64,000 bases of DNA from Trifolium pratense (taxonomy: Eukaryota > Streptophyta > Magnoliopsida > Fabales > Fabaceae), in the NCBI RefSeq assembly GCF_020283565.1, contig NC_060060.1:48162015-48226014 (forward strand). The letters run 5' to 3'. Numbering within the stretch: position 1 is the first letter of the stretch; each line of letters starts with the position of its first letter. Below the pieces are notes generated by a model, which was not told the DNA's origin, searched no databases, and saw only the letters and a list, made by a program, of their open reading frames with translations. The translations under genes and the position numbers were made by a program. Shown here piece by piece: positions 10,410 through 21,268 of the stretch.

Positions 10410-11423
10410 AATAACTTTACACCACACAATAATTAATTAAACTCACATCCTTCCATGTATGTGTAAAATAACTAATTAAACTCACATTATTGGATGTATG
10501 TGTAAAATAACTTTACACCGACGATGTAAAATAATTAATTAAACTCGCATTATTGGATGCATGTGTAAAATAACTTTACATCGACGGTGCACAATAATTA
10601 AACTCGCATTATTGGATGATGATGCATGTGTAAAATAACTTTACACCGACAGTGTAAAATAATTAATTAAACTCACATTATTGGATGATGCATGTGTAAA
10701 ATAACTTTACACCGACAGTGTAAATTTAAACTCACATTATTGGATGATGCATGTGTAAAATAACTTTACACCGACGGTGTAAAATAATTAATGCATGTGT
10801 AAAACAACTTTACACCGACGGTGTAAAATAATTAATTAAACTAATGCATGTGTAAAATAACTTTACACGGGTGTAAAATAATTAATGCATGTGTAAAATA
10901 ACTTTACACCGACGGTGTAAAATAATTAATGCATGTGTAAAATAACTTTACACCGACGGTGTAAAATAATTAGTTAAACTCATTATTGGATGATGCATGT
11001 GTAATAACTTTACACCGACGGTGTAAAATAATTAATGCATGTGTAAAATAACTTTACACCGACGGTGTAAATATTAATGCATGTGTAAAATAACTTTACA
11101 CCGACGGTGTAAAATAATTAATGCATGTGTAAAATAACTTTACACCGACGGTCGGTGTAAAATAATTAATTAAACTTATTGGATGATGCATGTGTAAAAT
11201 AACTTTACACCGACGGTGTAAAATAATTAATGCATGTGTAAAATAACTTTACACCGACGGTGTAAAATAATTAATTAAACTCACATTATTGGATGATGAT
11301 GCATGTGTAAAATAACTTTACACCGACGGTATAAAATAATTAATTAAACTCACATTATTGGATGCATGTGTAAAATAATTAATTAAATTCACATTATTAG
11401 ATGCATGTGTTACATTAATTAAA
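10410..11423. repeat. Palindromic minisatellite array (copy 1)
   Basis: More than 20 imperfect tandem units alternate ATGCATGTGTAAAATAAC, the 19-bp perfect palindrome TTTACACCGACGGTGTAAA, AATAATTAATTAAAC and an optional TCACATTATTGGATG spacer. Unit length alternates between about 40 and 65 bp because the spacer is optional. The palindrome can form a 9-bp stem hairpin. Units contain ACCGAC, the core of the DRE/CRT element bound by DREB/CBF factors, and TGCATG, the RY core. The array lies about 1.7 kb beyond the 3' end of the P450. It is not a CRISPR: the repeats are palindromic throughout and there are no unique spacers. Confidence 0.9.
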
Positions 11424-12642
11424 CTCGTAACCAAATAATTTATGTATATACACTAAAGTTATTTAATAAATAGATTTACTTCGAGATATCATCAGTGTTG
11501 AGTACCAGTTAGGCATCTTGACTGTATTCCGGTCTCTTTTAATAGCCCATTACATAATACACTGCTTGTAAAGGTTAAAGTTCAATAAGAGATTAAAAGT
11601 TAACAATATTTATTTTTCAGAATAAAAAAAAAAAGATTGAACTAAAATTGTAGGACTTAACCCCGAAGGGAGTCCTTCCAAAGGGTTTGGAAATAGTTTT
11701 CAACCAGCAATAGACACGCTCATTAGCTGTGTCATTGCCCCAAGCGCAAAGATGCTTATTCTCATAGCCTAAGCTTCAATTTATATAACATCACATTCAT
11801 CTTATTTCTCTTATAAGCAATGTGGGACTTTGAATCTTCTCATCACTCTTTGGCTTAAACAAGTGTGGGATTATGAAGTTATGGAGGAACTAAGACAAGC
11901 AAATAAGATTTCTCTAATTCCTTATGTAAACATAAGATTATTTAGACCTTATGTTAGTAGAATAGATTTTTTATGACTTTTAAGAGTATGTTACACTGAA
12001 TAAACATAAGAGGGAGAAAATAATTTTAGAATTTAGAGTCCAGAAGCAACAAAGTTATCATAAGATGGAATCAAAAGACCCTTGTAAATTGTAAGACTTA
12101 TACTTCATACTTCAAAAGACACTCTGTAATGGATTCTAATCAGTGCTGTCCTAGTAGACATGTGTAGGAAGATCGTTGAAGGCCTTTGATCCAACGAACC
12201 TGACTTGTTTACAGGCCCTGATCTGGTATCCTCTAGGGCATGTCCACCGTATGTTCTGCCTAGCGTTAGGCCTTAGGGTGACCCGGTCTATTGTACGAAA
12301 ATGGGCCGGAGGCCTAGTCCAACAAATTTCTAAACCGATAGGACAACTATTTTCCTTTTTTAATTAACCATATAAATGAAAATCTATATTTGCTATATTC
12401 TAAATTTAAAAATATTAAAAATTGATATTCATGAATGATTTAACAATCCTGTTCTTTTTCAAATTTATATTTACACATAAGGAAAATTCAACATTGAATA
12501 CCAATATTAATAAGATTTTTTTCTGTTAATTGTTTTTCCCTTAGTAATATATTTCCTTTTAAAATTTTAATATAAAGATATAAAATTTGCTACTAAAAAT
12601 AAACAAGTAAATTATTATTATTAGTATGGGTTAAATATAATT
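11424..12642. other. Non-coding, with the second instance of the 480-bp module
   Basis: No gene is seen. 12147-12630 is a second instance of the module at 8870-9350. A short duplicate of 10100-10190 (TGTGGGACTATGAAGTTATG) appears at 11857-11935. Copy 2 equivalent: 37900-39117. Confidence 0.6.
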
Positions 12643-12924
12643 GGCTTAAATGCAGTTTTGCCCCCTATTTTGATTAAATCGGAATTTTACCCCCCGGTTT
12701 TAAAACGCGGACTTTTACCCCCCTGTTTTATAATTTTTTGGATTTTGCCCCCCCCCCCCCCCCCCCCTTAAAATTCTGTTTTCAGGTCACAACTTCAAAG
12801 CTTCGCACACAACTCAATTTGGATCAATAATTCACCAAACGGATATCGAAATGACCGTAATCGAGTTATCTTTTCACAGAATCAAACCCCACTAAATTTG
12901 GAGTTACAAAGAGAGATTAATTAC
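12643..12924. repeat. Solo terminal inverted repeat of the Mutator-like foldback family (copy 1)
   Basis: Starts GGCTTAAATGCAGTTTTGCC and continues with C-rich triplet blocks (TTTTACCCCCC repeats, including a C-run at 12748-12767), then a tract matching the left arm of the complete element at 16984. No second arm is found before the P450 stop codon. This is a truncated element end, present in both copies and therefore older than the duplication. Confidence 0.75.
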
Positions 12925-13135
12925 AAACCAAAATAAAAGAAAAAGCATTACAATCGAAGAGAAAAGAAAAAATATAACAAACCAAGTAAAACTCAATCTG
13001 AAAGCCTGCCTCTAGACCGGATATGATGAACCTGAAAACCCTTCTGCATATTTTTTTCTTGGCCCTAGACACCACCTTAGTGAAAGACTCTTTACTAACA
13101 GTAGCACGGTTTTTCAAAAAATTGATATAAGCCAT
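12917..13135 (-). pseudogene. LINE ORF1-like fragment beside the P450 3' end (copy 1)
   Basis: A 72-codon frame whose first half reads INFLKN, then ESFTKVVSRAKKK. The same signature occurs at about 55650-55745 (INFLKN, then PFTEVVSKAKKK), and the FT-VVS-KKK pattern resembles the C-terminal part of plant LINE ORF1 products. The second half is unrelated AT-rich read-through. It ends 18 bp from the P450 stop codon, so the P450 3' UTR must run into it. Copy 2 has it at 39384-39602 with one residue changed. Confidence 0.45.
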
Positions 13136-13152
13136 TAATTACGCAGTATAAA

Positions 13153-16100
13153 CTAAATGGACTGAACTATTAGAGGAAGTCCATAAGCTGGCCTTAGTGA
13201 GAGCATAATAGAAGGTGAATGGATATAAGTTGGGGACATTTTAAATCTAAATCTAGAGAGAAGTAGGGTTAACACTATTTTATGCTCCATGAAGCTCAAG
13301 TTTCTACCAAGACACATTCTTCCTCCAAACCCAAAAGGTAAATATCCCATTTTTTGGTTGCATCCACCATTGATATCGCCCATGAACCTTTCTGGTTGAA
13401 ACTCATTCACATTTTCTCCCCACAACAATGGGTCATGGTGCATCGCGACAACGTCGATCCACATGTTGGTCCCATTAGGAATTGTTAAATTACCAAATTT
13501 AATGTCTTCTCTAGCTTGCCTTTGAAGATTTGGTGCTGATGGATAGAGCCTTAGAACTTCATTCATTACACACTTCATCTGAATATTTAGATAACAAACA
13601 CATTGAAGAAATATATCTTAGTTAATGCAAAGAAAACAACAGATCATTAATTACCAAAACAAATTTACTATTGAATTTATACACAAAGAAATATGAAATC
13701 CATTCTATTAATAAAAGACTGTAAAAACATTTGAAATGATGTAAACTCGTGTTAAAAATTCATCCGACCCAACATATAAAAGAAATATGGTAATTTCTTT
13801 TATTGTATTTGGTCTAAATTTTAACCAAATACATCATTATTTTTTATTATTTTTTTAAATATTTTTAAATTTTTAAACAAAATAGTATCAATTTTTTTTC
13901 TATATTTAATATGTGTGTGTTTTGTCATTAGACTATACACACTCAACAATTACTTATGACTCACTAATTAAGTGGTTCTTCCCTGAATGTCTAGTTCAAT
14001 GGTAAAAGGTTGAAAACATTGAAAGAGTTAAAAAGGAAATTTAGGGTTTACTTTATGAATAGTTGAATACTAACATTTTTCACTCTTTCTCTTACAATAT
14101 GTACTAACAACCTCTGTCAAAAAAAAAAAAAAATGTACTAACAACCTAACATTTGCCTATAAAAAAATTAATTAATGTGGTTCGACCATATACACAAAGT
14201 TTAAATCTCATTGTTTCAAAAAAAAAATCTCATTATAAAAATGAAAAAAAGACTTTATTTTAGTTTTGTACTAGTCCATTTTGAGTGTCACTTTGATCCC
14301 TTAATTTTTATTTTATTTTATGGGTCTTGTTAACATGTGTCCTTATGTTAAGATATCCCAATATAGAAACTCGACATTTAATGATACAAGAAATTTAATG
14401 CTTCAAAAATTTAAATGCACAAATTTAGGCACATGTTAACATACTCCTTCTTTTATTTTAGCTCGTTAAATTACAAACATACAATTTTTTACATAAACTC
14501 TTTTCATTTCATCTTGGTCCTTTTAGGTTATAAATATTGGAGACTTTAGTCTCTTAGTATATATATTAAATATTTTGATCTCTAATAAGAAAGACTAAGA
14601 TTACAATGAGAGGTATACTAAATTCAATGACTATATAATGATATTTTTTTGGGTTGCCATATAGATACAAAATTGTATTCTTCCCTCCCGACAGATTTTT
14701 TTTATACGCATTAGTCATAAACTTCTGACCAACCTTCTGTTTAAGCGGCCTAATACATATAATAAATTAAATTAACATGCTTGAATTACCGATAACGATA
14801 ATGAATTAGTTCAAGTGGTAAAGGGTCTTGGTTCTTTAAGTATATAGTTACATGCTCGATTTCTGACTCAAGGTTATTGAGAAAATTCGGTTGGGAGGAA
14901 AAAGCGCACACAAATTCACCAACGAAAATTAGTCATCGCGCTAACAGCAATCCAAACTTCGTACTAATATCATAGTAAATTAATGAAAAAAAAAATTAAC
15001 TTGCATGAATTATACGACATTACCTTTTTCAAACCAGCAATCACATTGATGTCAACTTCTTTATCACCCACCACATCTTTTATCTCATCTCTCAATTGAT
15101 TTTGCCAATCTTCATTCATAGCTAAAAGCATCAAAGTCCAAGAAATAGCCAATGCTGATGTGTCAAGGCCAGCAAAGAAGAAAGTCTTGCATTCATCCAC
15201 TAATTGTTTTGTGCTCAATCTTTTCCCATAGTTTTCATTTTCATCCAACAACAAATCCAACAAATCTACTCTACCTTTTCTTTCCACTTTTGATTCCTTT
15301 CGAGTTTCTATGATACAAAGCAAAAGCTTATCTATCTCTTTCCCAAGTTTCTTTGCTTCTATGGTTCTTTTTATGTCAATAAACTCTATAAATGGAACAC
15401 CTACATATCTTGTCTTGAAAAGTCTCATTTTTAGGGTACGTAATTTTTCACAAATTGTTCTTGCATTTTCATCATCTATACCCATGCTTGTACTTGCTAT
15501 GATCTCTCCTGAGGTTGCAAAGATCTCTCTTTCGATATCAATTTCGAGGTTTCCACCGGGGTTGATTCGAGTAATCCATCTATCCATCATTTTCTTTGTA
15601 GATTCTACCATCATGCTTGACATTTCCTATAAAAGAAAAAATAAAAAATAAAAGAAAAAAATAACATGTGAGTTGTGGTCCTGGCTAATTTTTTTCTTAT
15701 TTTCCTCAAATTATAGGAGTGAAGTATAATATCTAAATATTTATTGTTTTTGGAAAACGATATTTGATACTAAATACATACATCTGACCCTGTTCACTGA
15801 ATTTATATGGTAAATATATAGTATTTTTTTTATTGTCAAATAATTTTATAAATTTATTTTAATATTGAAAATTTGTAACACAAAATTAAGCTATTTCATT
15901 AACCTATTTCACTACTTCATTAATTACAAAAATGTATATATTCTTAAAACCTTTTTTAACAAACATCTTATTAACTGCTTTTTCTTTTCTTCACAAAATC
16001 TTATTAACTACTTTGACTACTTCATTAATAGAAAGAAAAAATATAACTCATTTACCACAAAACCGGCCGTTTATTTCGAGAAGTTGAAAGAAGAAAGATA

Positions 16101-19100
16101 AATAAAAAGTGAGGAGCGCATGCTAGTCATATAACACGTGCTCGAAGGGTGTTCCCTCTCACATGTCTTTATGAACATTTGGTAATCCAGACACTATAAT
16201 AATTTTGAGGAATTATTGCTTTTTTTTTCCGGACACTAGAATAACTTTGTTTTTTCATCTTTTTCTTTTGGGTAAGGCCTAGTAAGTCCCTCCTTGTAAT
16301 TATCTTTTTTCTCTTCCTTTTTAATAGAGAAATTAAAAAGGACGGGGTGCCAACTGAGTTGAGATGTCTATCCCTACCTTAATATCTAAATGTTTTTAAT
16401 TTCTAAATATTTTTTTTGTGGTTAATGAAGTAGAGAAATTGATCAATGACAAAACTCAATTTGTGGCACCTCTTAATAAAAAAAACAATTTTTAAGAAAA
16501 ATAAAAAATATACAATTATGTTCCTGTAACAGTTTTGTAATCTAAAAGATAATGACAAACTTGGTCACAAAACGATAGAAAAAAATGTGGAAGACAATTT
16601 AGATTTTTTTTGTTAAATAAAAGACAAATTAGAGGGAAAAAAAAGACAAATTAGAGAAACACTATTTAACAAATGTATGCGTATACTATTTTTTTTTTAA
16701 ATGGAAATTATTAGTATCTTAATTGTTATTGTTATGTTAGTTTGTTTATATTTGCTTGAACCCTAAATTCTTAATTTATTAACTTTTAGTTCAACCAACT
16801 CAACCGATTAAGTTACTCATCTCATCTAATATAGTAATATGCATATATTATTTAAATAATTTGACTCCATAAAAGTGAGATGCCAATTAATAAAATAAGA
16901 CATTTCAATAATCATTTGATGACAAAATTAATAATTTATACTGTAATTAATACATATGATTCATGCATTATGTATTTAATTTTGGCTTAAATGCAGTTTT
17001 ACCCCTCCTGTTTTGAAAAATGTGGAATTTTACCCCCCCTATTTTAAAATGCGGAATTTTACCCCCCCTATTTTATAATTTGTTGGATTTTGCCCCCCAC
17101 CAAAATTCTGCACAAAATCTGCTTCTGATCCTTAAGTTCAAAGTTTCGCACAGAACTTAATTTGGATCAATAATTCACAAAACTAATACCGAAACAACCG
17201 TAATCGAGTTAGCTTTCCATAGAATCAAACCCCACTAAATTTGGAGTTATAGAGAGAGATTAATTACTGTTTTAGTGAAGGTCTGTCCAATTACTAATTC
17301 TGCAGAAATTTACATGTGACCTTCAAATTCAACATCGTCTACCGAACGCATCGTAACTCCAAATTCGACGAAATTGAAATGCCAACAAAGGTAATTTCGT
17401 TAGCTTTCCATACATGTAAATAGTATTCAAAAATGAGCTACAAGGTGAGAGGCATGACGAAAATACCAGTAGTAGTTTCATACGATAATTAATTTGAACA
17501 TACCTTCACTAAAACAGTAATTAATCTCTCTCTGTAACTCCAAATTTAGTGGAGTTTGATTCTGTGGAAAACTAACTCGATTGCGGTCGTTTCGGTACCA
17601 TTTTGGTGAATTATTGATCCAAATTGAGTTCTATGCGAAGCTTTGAACTTAAGGCTCAAAAGCATATTTTGTACAGAATTTTGGTGGGGGGGCAAAATCC
17701 AACAAATTATAAAATAGGGGGGGTAAAATTCCGCATTTTAAAATAGGGGGGGTAAAATTCCGCATTTTTCAAAACAGGGGGGGTAAAACTGCATTTAAAC
17801 CTTTAATTTTTATTGATTTTATGTTTTTATGGTATCCACTACGACTTAATTGATTATTTTCCTGTATCAGTTTTGTAATCTAAAAGATAATGACAAACTT
17901 GGTCACAAAACGATAGAAAAAAATGTGGAAGCCAATTTAGATTTTTTTTGTTAAATAAAAGACAAATTAGAGGAAAAAAAGACAAATTAGTGAAACACTA
18001 TTTAACAAATGTATGCGTATACTATTTTTTTTTTTAATGGAAAATTATTAGTATCTTTTTTTTTTTTTTGACAATAACAAAATGATATTCATTCATTCAA
18101 ATTGATAGATTACATCAAATACAACCACATAATCAACATCGCTAAAAACGTAAAGGATGAATCTGCGAACAAAACTCACAGCATCCGAGTTAATAGCATA
18201 CAACGGCAAAATGCCTACAACAAATAATATGATAAAGTTAAAGTCACCGAAGTATCCATGCCTTCGGATTTGCAGCGTTGAAGCCCAAATCATTGGTTGA
18301 ATCTGTAATTGACTGAAGCTGATCTTTTCAATAGGAATCAAATGAACACCGCACAATACGGGACAACAAAAACGTCGCACAAGACGACGAACAACACAAC
18401 GCCGCACTCAGACGGCGAAATCACAAAAAAGAAAATACAAAAGAAAAACTTGATCAATGTGAAGATCACTTATTTAAATAAAGAAGAAAATGAAAAACAA
18501 TTATGAGGGGTGATTTTGGGTCAAAAATTGACCCTAAAACCACCCCTCCTTGATAGATCAAGAAGAAAAGAAAATTAGGTTAAGGTGGGGGGCGGCGGCT
18601 ATGAAGAAAATGAGAAGAAAGGAAATATAAAAATAAATATCCAATAAATATCCAATTAATAATGAAGAAAATTAGTATCTTAATTGTTATTGTTATGTTA
18701 GTTTGTTTATGATTCATGCATTATGTATTTAATTTTTATTGATTTTATGTTTTTATGGTATCCACTACGACTTAATTGATTATTTTAATTTAGACAACAA
18801 ATCTTTATTACAGACTAAACGTTACACTTGGTGTATATACTCTATTCACATGAATGAGAATGACAAACATTTCATTATCTTACATATTATAGACTTCTTT
18901 TTTAATGGCGGAGATAATAGACTTTCGAAATGAACAATATTCATTTCTTGAAAACAAAAATGCCATAGAATATTTCCATCATTAATTTTCAAAATGTATC
19001 ATCTCAAACTAACATTTTAACTACCAAAACTATATATAATTTTCTCTAGAAATAAAGAGGGATAGAATTAGCTAGAGACCTTTAAGTTGAGAGGAGAAAA

Positions 19101-19762
19101 TGTTGGGGCAATAAGATGCCTATGATAAACCCATTCATTGCCTTCAGCCATCACCAAACCCTTTCCAAACATAGGCTCTCTATCATTTTTAAACACATTT
19201 GGTTTTCCCCATCTTTTTGCTATAACCTCTGTGGACATTTTCTTCAAGAATTCTGGATCTGCAATGTATAGAAAAGGTTCTGTCCCTAGCCAATAGATGA
19301 AAACTTTCCCTACAAAAAAAAAATGTACATTTACTTTGTTATAAAAAATATAAAAATAAATATCCAATTAATAATTTAACAATGTTGTGAATTTGTTCAC
19401 ATATTTATAGTTTTTCATTTTTATGACATTCAATTACATAAATGTATATGTGGAGTATACTATATATATTTTTATGGCCTAATGTAATTACCATGAGAAT
19501 TTTGCCACCTAGAAAAATAGGGGAAAACAAATGAATGTATATCATGGGTTAGCTTTGAGGACCCAAATGAAGAATGAAAACCATTCTTCTTTTTCATCTC
19601 TAGGACATTTCCAAATGGAAAATTTGGGGGTGGCCCTTGAAATCCACATCTATGAAGCATACGATTTCTTAAAATTGGTGAAATCCACCAAGAAAATATT
19701 AGTTTCAAAAATAAAAAGAGAGCTAATATTGCCAACAAAGTTAATATCCCAAATAACACCAT
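13153..19762 (-). CDS. Cytochrome P450, CYP72 clan (cytokinin-hydroxylase/CYP735- or CYP709-like), intact copy
   Basis: Haem-thiolate monooxygenase anchored in the ER. Four exons with GT-AG borders on the minus strand: 19762-19492, 19309-19080, 15626-15024 and 13578-13153 (stop TAG). They total 1530 nt (509 codons), normal length for the family. In order: hydrophobic N-terminal anchor (MVLFGILTLLAILALFLFLK); proline-rich hinge GPPPNFPFGN; GNEWVYHRHLIAPTF (C-helix WxxHR); I-helix AGLDTSALAISW with the oxygen-activating Thr replaced by Ser one position after DT; ExxR as EVLRLYP; PERF as FQPERF; haem loop FGFGGRMCLGR with the Cys ligand. IYWLGTEP and APTFSPLNLK suggest CYP735/CYP709 relatives by recollection; the substrate is unknown. 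Intron 2 (3453 nt) contains two transposons and a tandem duplication. A copia element begins 960 bp upstream. Confidence 0.85.
13579..15023 (-). other. P450 intron 3 (copy 1), with a SINE-like insert
   Basis: A 1445-nt intron with GTAATG donor and TTCAG acceptor. Mostly AT-rich. At about 14800-14945 the plus strand carries TTAGTTCAAGTGGTAAAGG (A-box-like) followed about 40 nt later by ACATGCTCGATTTCTGACTC (B-box-like), as in tRNA-derived SINEs. Copy 2 equivalent: 40046-41487. Confidence 0.6.
14800..14945 (+). mobile_element. tRNA-derived SINE-like element in P450 intron 3
   Basis: A- and B-box-like RNA polymerase III promoter motifs at appropriate spacing. I could not define the 3' tail or target duplication, so the limits are approximate. 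It is present in both segmental copies (second at about 41264-41409). Confidence 0.4.
16984..17801. mobile_element. Mutator-like foldback transposon, 818 bp
   Basis: Ends GGCTTAAATGCAGTTTTACC and GGTAAAACTGCATTTAAACC. The two arms are complementary for about 280 bp, with C-rich/G-rich blocks (TTTTACCCCCC versus GGGGGGTAAAA), leaving a short centre with no coding capacity. Flanked by TTTAATTTT at 16975-16983 and 17802-17810, the 9-bp duplication of Mutator-like elements. The matching site in copy 2 (about 43308) is empty with one TTTAATTTT. Confidence 0.9.
18058..18670 (-). mobile_element. Poly(A) retroposon, minus orientation, 613 bp
   Basis: Begins on the plus strand with a T-run (18058-18069), which is the poly(A) tail of a minus-strand insert, and is flanked by ATTAGTATCTT at 18047-18057 and 18671-18681. 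It lies in the second unit of the intron duplication, which copy 2 lacks; copy 2's single unit carries ATTAGTATCTT once. A 104-codon minus-strand ORF (18093-18407) has no recognisable domain. Probably a non-autonomous or 5'-truncated LINE derivative. Confidence 0.7.
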
Positions 19763-20716
19763 TCCCTCTTTTTTTCTTACTATGATATTATCAATCTTAA
19801 GATTTTATAATTTAAGCTATTAACAAGATGATATATAAAAGCTTAATTTCTATGTTTTTGTTATTGAAAATACAGGTGCAAAATGATAATTTATAGAGTG
19901 AGATATTGAGTAGGAAAAGAGAATAGAGAATGTTTGACTTTTCAACATGAAAAAGACCTTAATACAATGTTTCAAAATTTGCAAGGTTTACCGAATGTTA
20001 GTTGGTTCAGTGGTGATTAGCGCTGAACTTGGTAGGAAGGTTCACAATTCGATCCCCTACAATTGTATTTAGGAGGGACTGAAATCACTTGATGTCAGAA
20101 CTCGTCCCGAACTCTGGAATAATAGGACCTCCTTTCTCTAGGAACTAAAGGGTGAAAACCAAATTTTTTTTGTAAGGTTTTGCTAGTTTAAAGTTTAAAC
20201 CATTTTTTGCCGACAGGATATTTTAGAACGTTTAATTTCCTTAAATCACTAGTAAATGTGTTTCCATTTTTGCTCTTAGCCGATTTTCAACACGTTTTAC
20301 ATCCAATATAATTGAGTGTGCGCCTTTCATGGAATAGGGGCCTCAGAAAAAAAAAAAAAAAAGATATTAGTATTTGTAATTAAAGGTATAAAATTAAGGA
20401 TTGTGAGGCTTTTAAATGAGAGATCGTGGAGTTCAAATATTTTGAGATTCTTTTTATTCTAAAATAAAGGATTTATTAGTTACAAAAAATCTTAAAAAAT
20501 ATTTTTTTATTGTCAATAAATTTTTAGATACTTTATAGCTAATTACTATACTATAATTTTATTTAATGAAAAAACATATGATAGAGATTGTTTTCTTTAT
20601 CAAATGAACAACAAACTATGTCGCTAACCCTTTTTAAATAACAAAATCAATAATCATAAAAATAATATTCATAATTCTAGGAGACACAACATTATTTTGC
20701 AAAGATTAACAACCTC
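19763..20716. promoter_or_regulatory. P450 upstream region (copy 1), about 950 bp to the copia element
   Basis: A T/A-rich leader with a weak TATA-like stretch (TTTATATATC on the minus strand at about 19832-19842, 70-80 bp before the ATG). A SINE lies at 19990-20170. The copia element at 20722 cuts this region off from its original distal sequence; copy 2 keeps the uninterrupted upstream region. Confidence 0.4.
19990..20170 (+). mobile_element. tRNA-derived SINE (copy 1)
   Basis: GTTGGTTCAGTGGTGATTAG (A box) and GGTTCACAATTCGATCCCC (B box), followed by a unique body and a T-run. Bounded by TGCAAGGTTT at 19980-19989 and TGTAAGGTTT at 20171-20180. Copy 2 has the same insert at 44695-44876 with perfect TGCAAGGTTT repeats, so it predates the duplication. 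It lies 228 bp upstream of the P450 start codon. Confidence 0.75.
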
Positions 20717-20721
20717 TAGTC

Positions 20722-21257
20722 TGTTGGCGCAGCTGAAGCTTTTGGCTTGGATCACTTTGGCCTGCACAGGCCTAGCAGACAAGGATACACGCGCGCGCTG
20801 CACTGCACTCTGGCCACACCAATGAGCACAGTTTCTGCAGGATCTACTATCCTTGTTGCTGCAACAATGGTGAATGGATGGAAGGAATGAAAAGCACTTG
20901 TTTAACAGAGGAAGAAGAAGAAGATTAGGGAAAAATAGAATCAGTTTTATTCATCCTCAATGGGGAAAAGTAGTTGAATACAATCACTAATCATGAGCCA
21001 ATTATTTATACTAGATCATCACAATGGTTGATGATTCTCTTAGGCCCTAACCAACTAACAACTCCCTAACTGACTCTAAAACACTTTAACAACCTAGGTG
21101 AAACAAACACTAACTGAATCTAACAAACTCTATTAACAAACTAACTAACTTGCTTCTCAAGCAATTAGTTACACTTTCACTTTTTTTGCTAGCTTGCACA
21201 CCAAGTCAGCTTATGCACAATATGAATTAATCATCTAGAGTCCTCTTAGATTCAACA
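20722..21257 (-). repeat. 3' LTR of the copia element at 20722-25830
   Basis: 536 bp, TG...CA ends. It differs from the 5' LTR at two visible positions (G versus C near 20780, A versus G near 20820). Confidence 0.95.
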
Positions 21258-21268
21258 CACCCCCTTAA
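21258..21268 (-). promoter_or_regulatory. Polypurine tract
   Basis: On the minus strand TTAAGGGGGTG directly precedes the 3' LTR. This is the plus-strand DNA priming site. The pol stop codon (21265-21267) overlaps it. Confidence 0.8.

Larger units (their letters stand above)
16520..18783. repeat. Tandem duplication inside P450 intron 2, copy 1 only
   Basis: The stretch beginning CCTGTAACAGTTTTGTAATC at about 16522 restarts at 17861 as CCTGTATCAGTTTTGTAATC, and both end in the same tract (GGTATCCACTACGACTTAAT at about 17832 and 18758). Unit 1 holds the 818-bp foldback and unit 2 holds a poly(A) retroposon plus an internal deletion of about 240 bp. Copy 2 has a single unit (42830-43360). Confidence 0.8.

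Noticed and set aside
10245..10436. Overlapping 63- and 67-codon ORFs on both strands next to the minisatellite
   Set aside because: Sense and antisense open by chance. No motif. The reading frame runs into the repeat array.
10410..11423. CRISPR-like regular repeats
   Set aside because: Units are palindromic and variable in length, the spacers are the same sequences over and over, and the context is a plant genome. It is a minisatellite.
15310..15651. Plus-strand ORF of 113 codons (and 41774-42115)
   Set aside because: Antisense shadow of P450 exon 3, whose minus-strand frame has clear P450 motifs and splice borders.
19068..19367. P450 exons read as separate short genes
   Set aside because: Exon phases 1, 0 and 0 and GT-AG borders join them into one 509-codon protein, so separate calls would be wrong.
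14800..20170. A- and B-box motifs as tRNA genes
   Set aside because: No cloverleaf or CCA-end arm structure could be drawn. The motifs sit in elements with tails (and target duplications for one), so they are SINEs.
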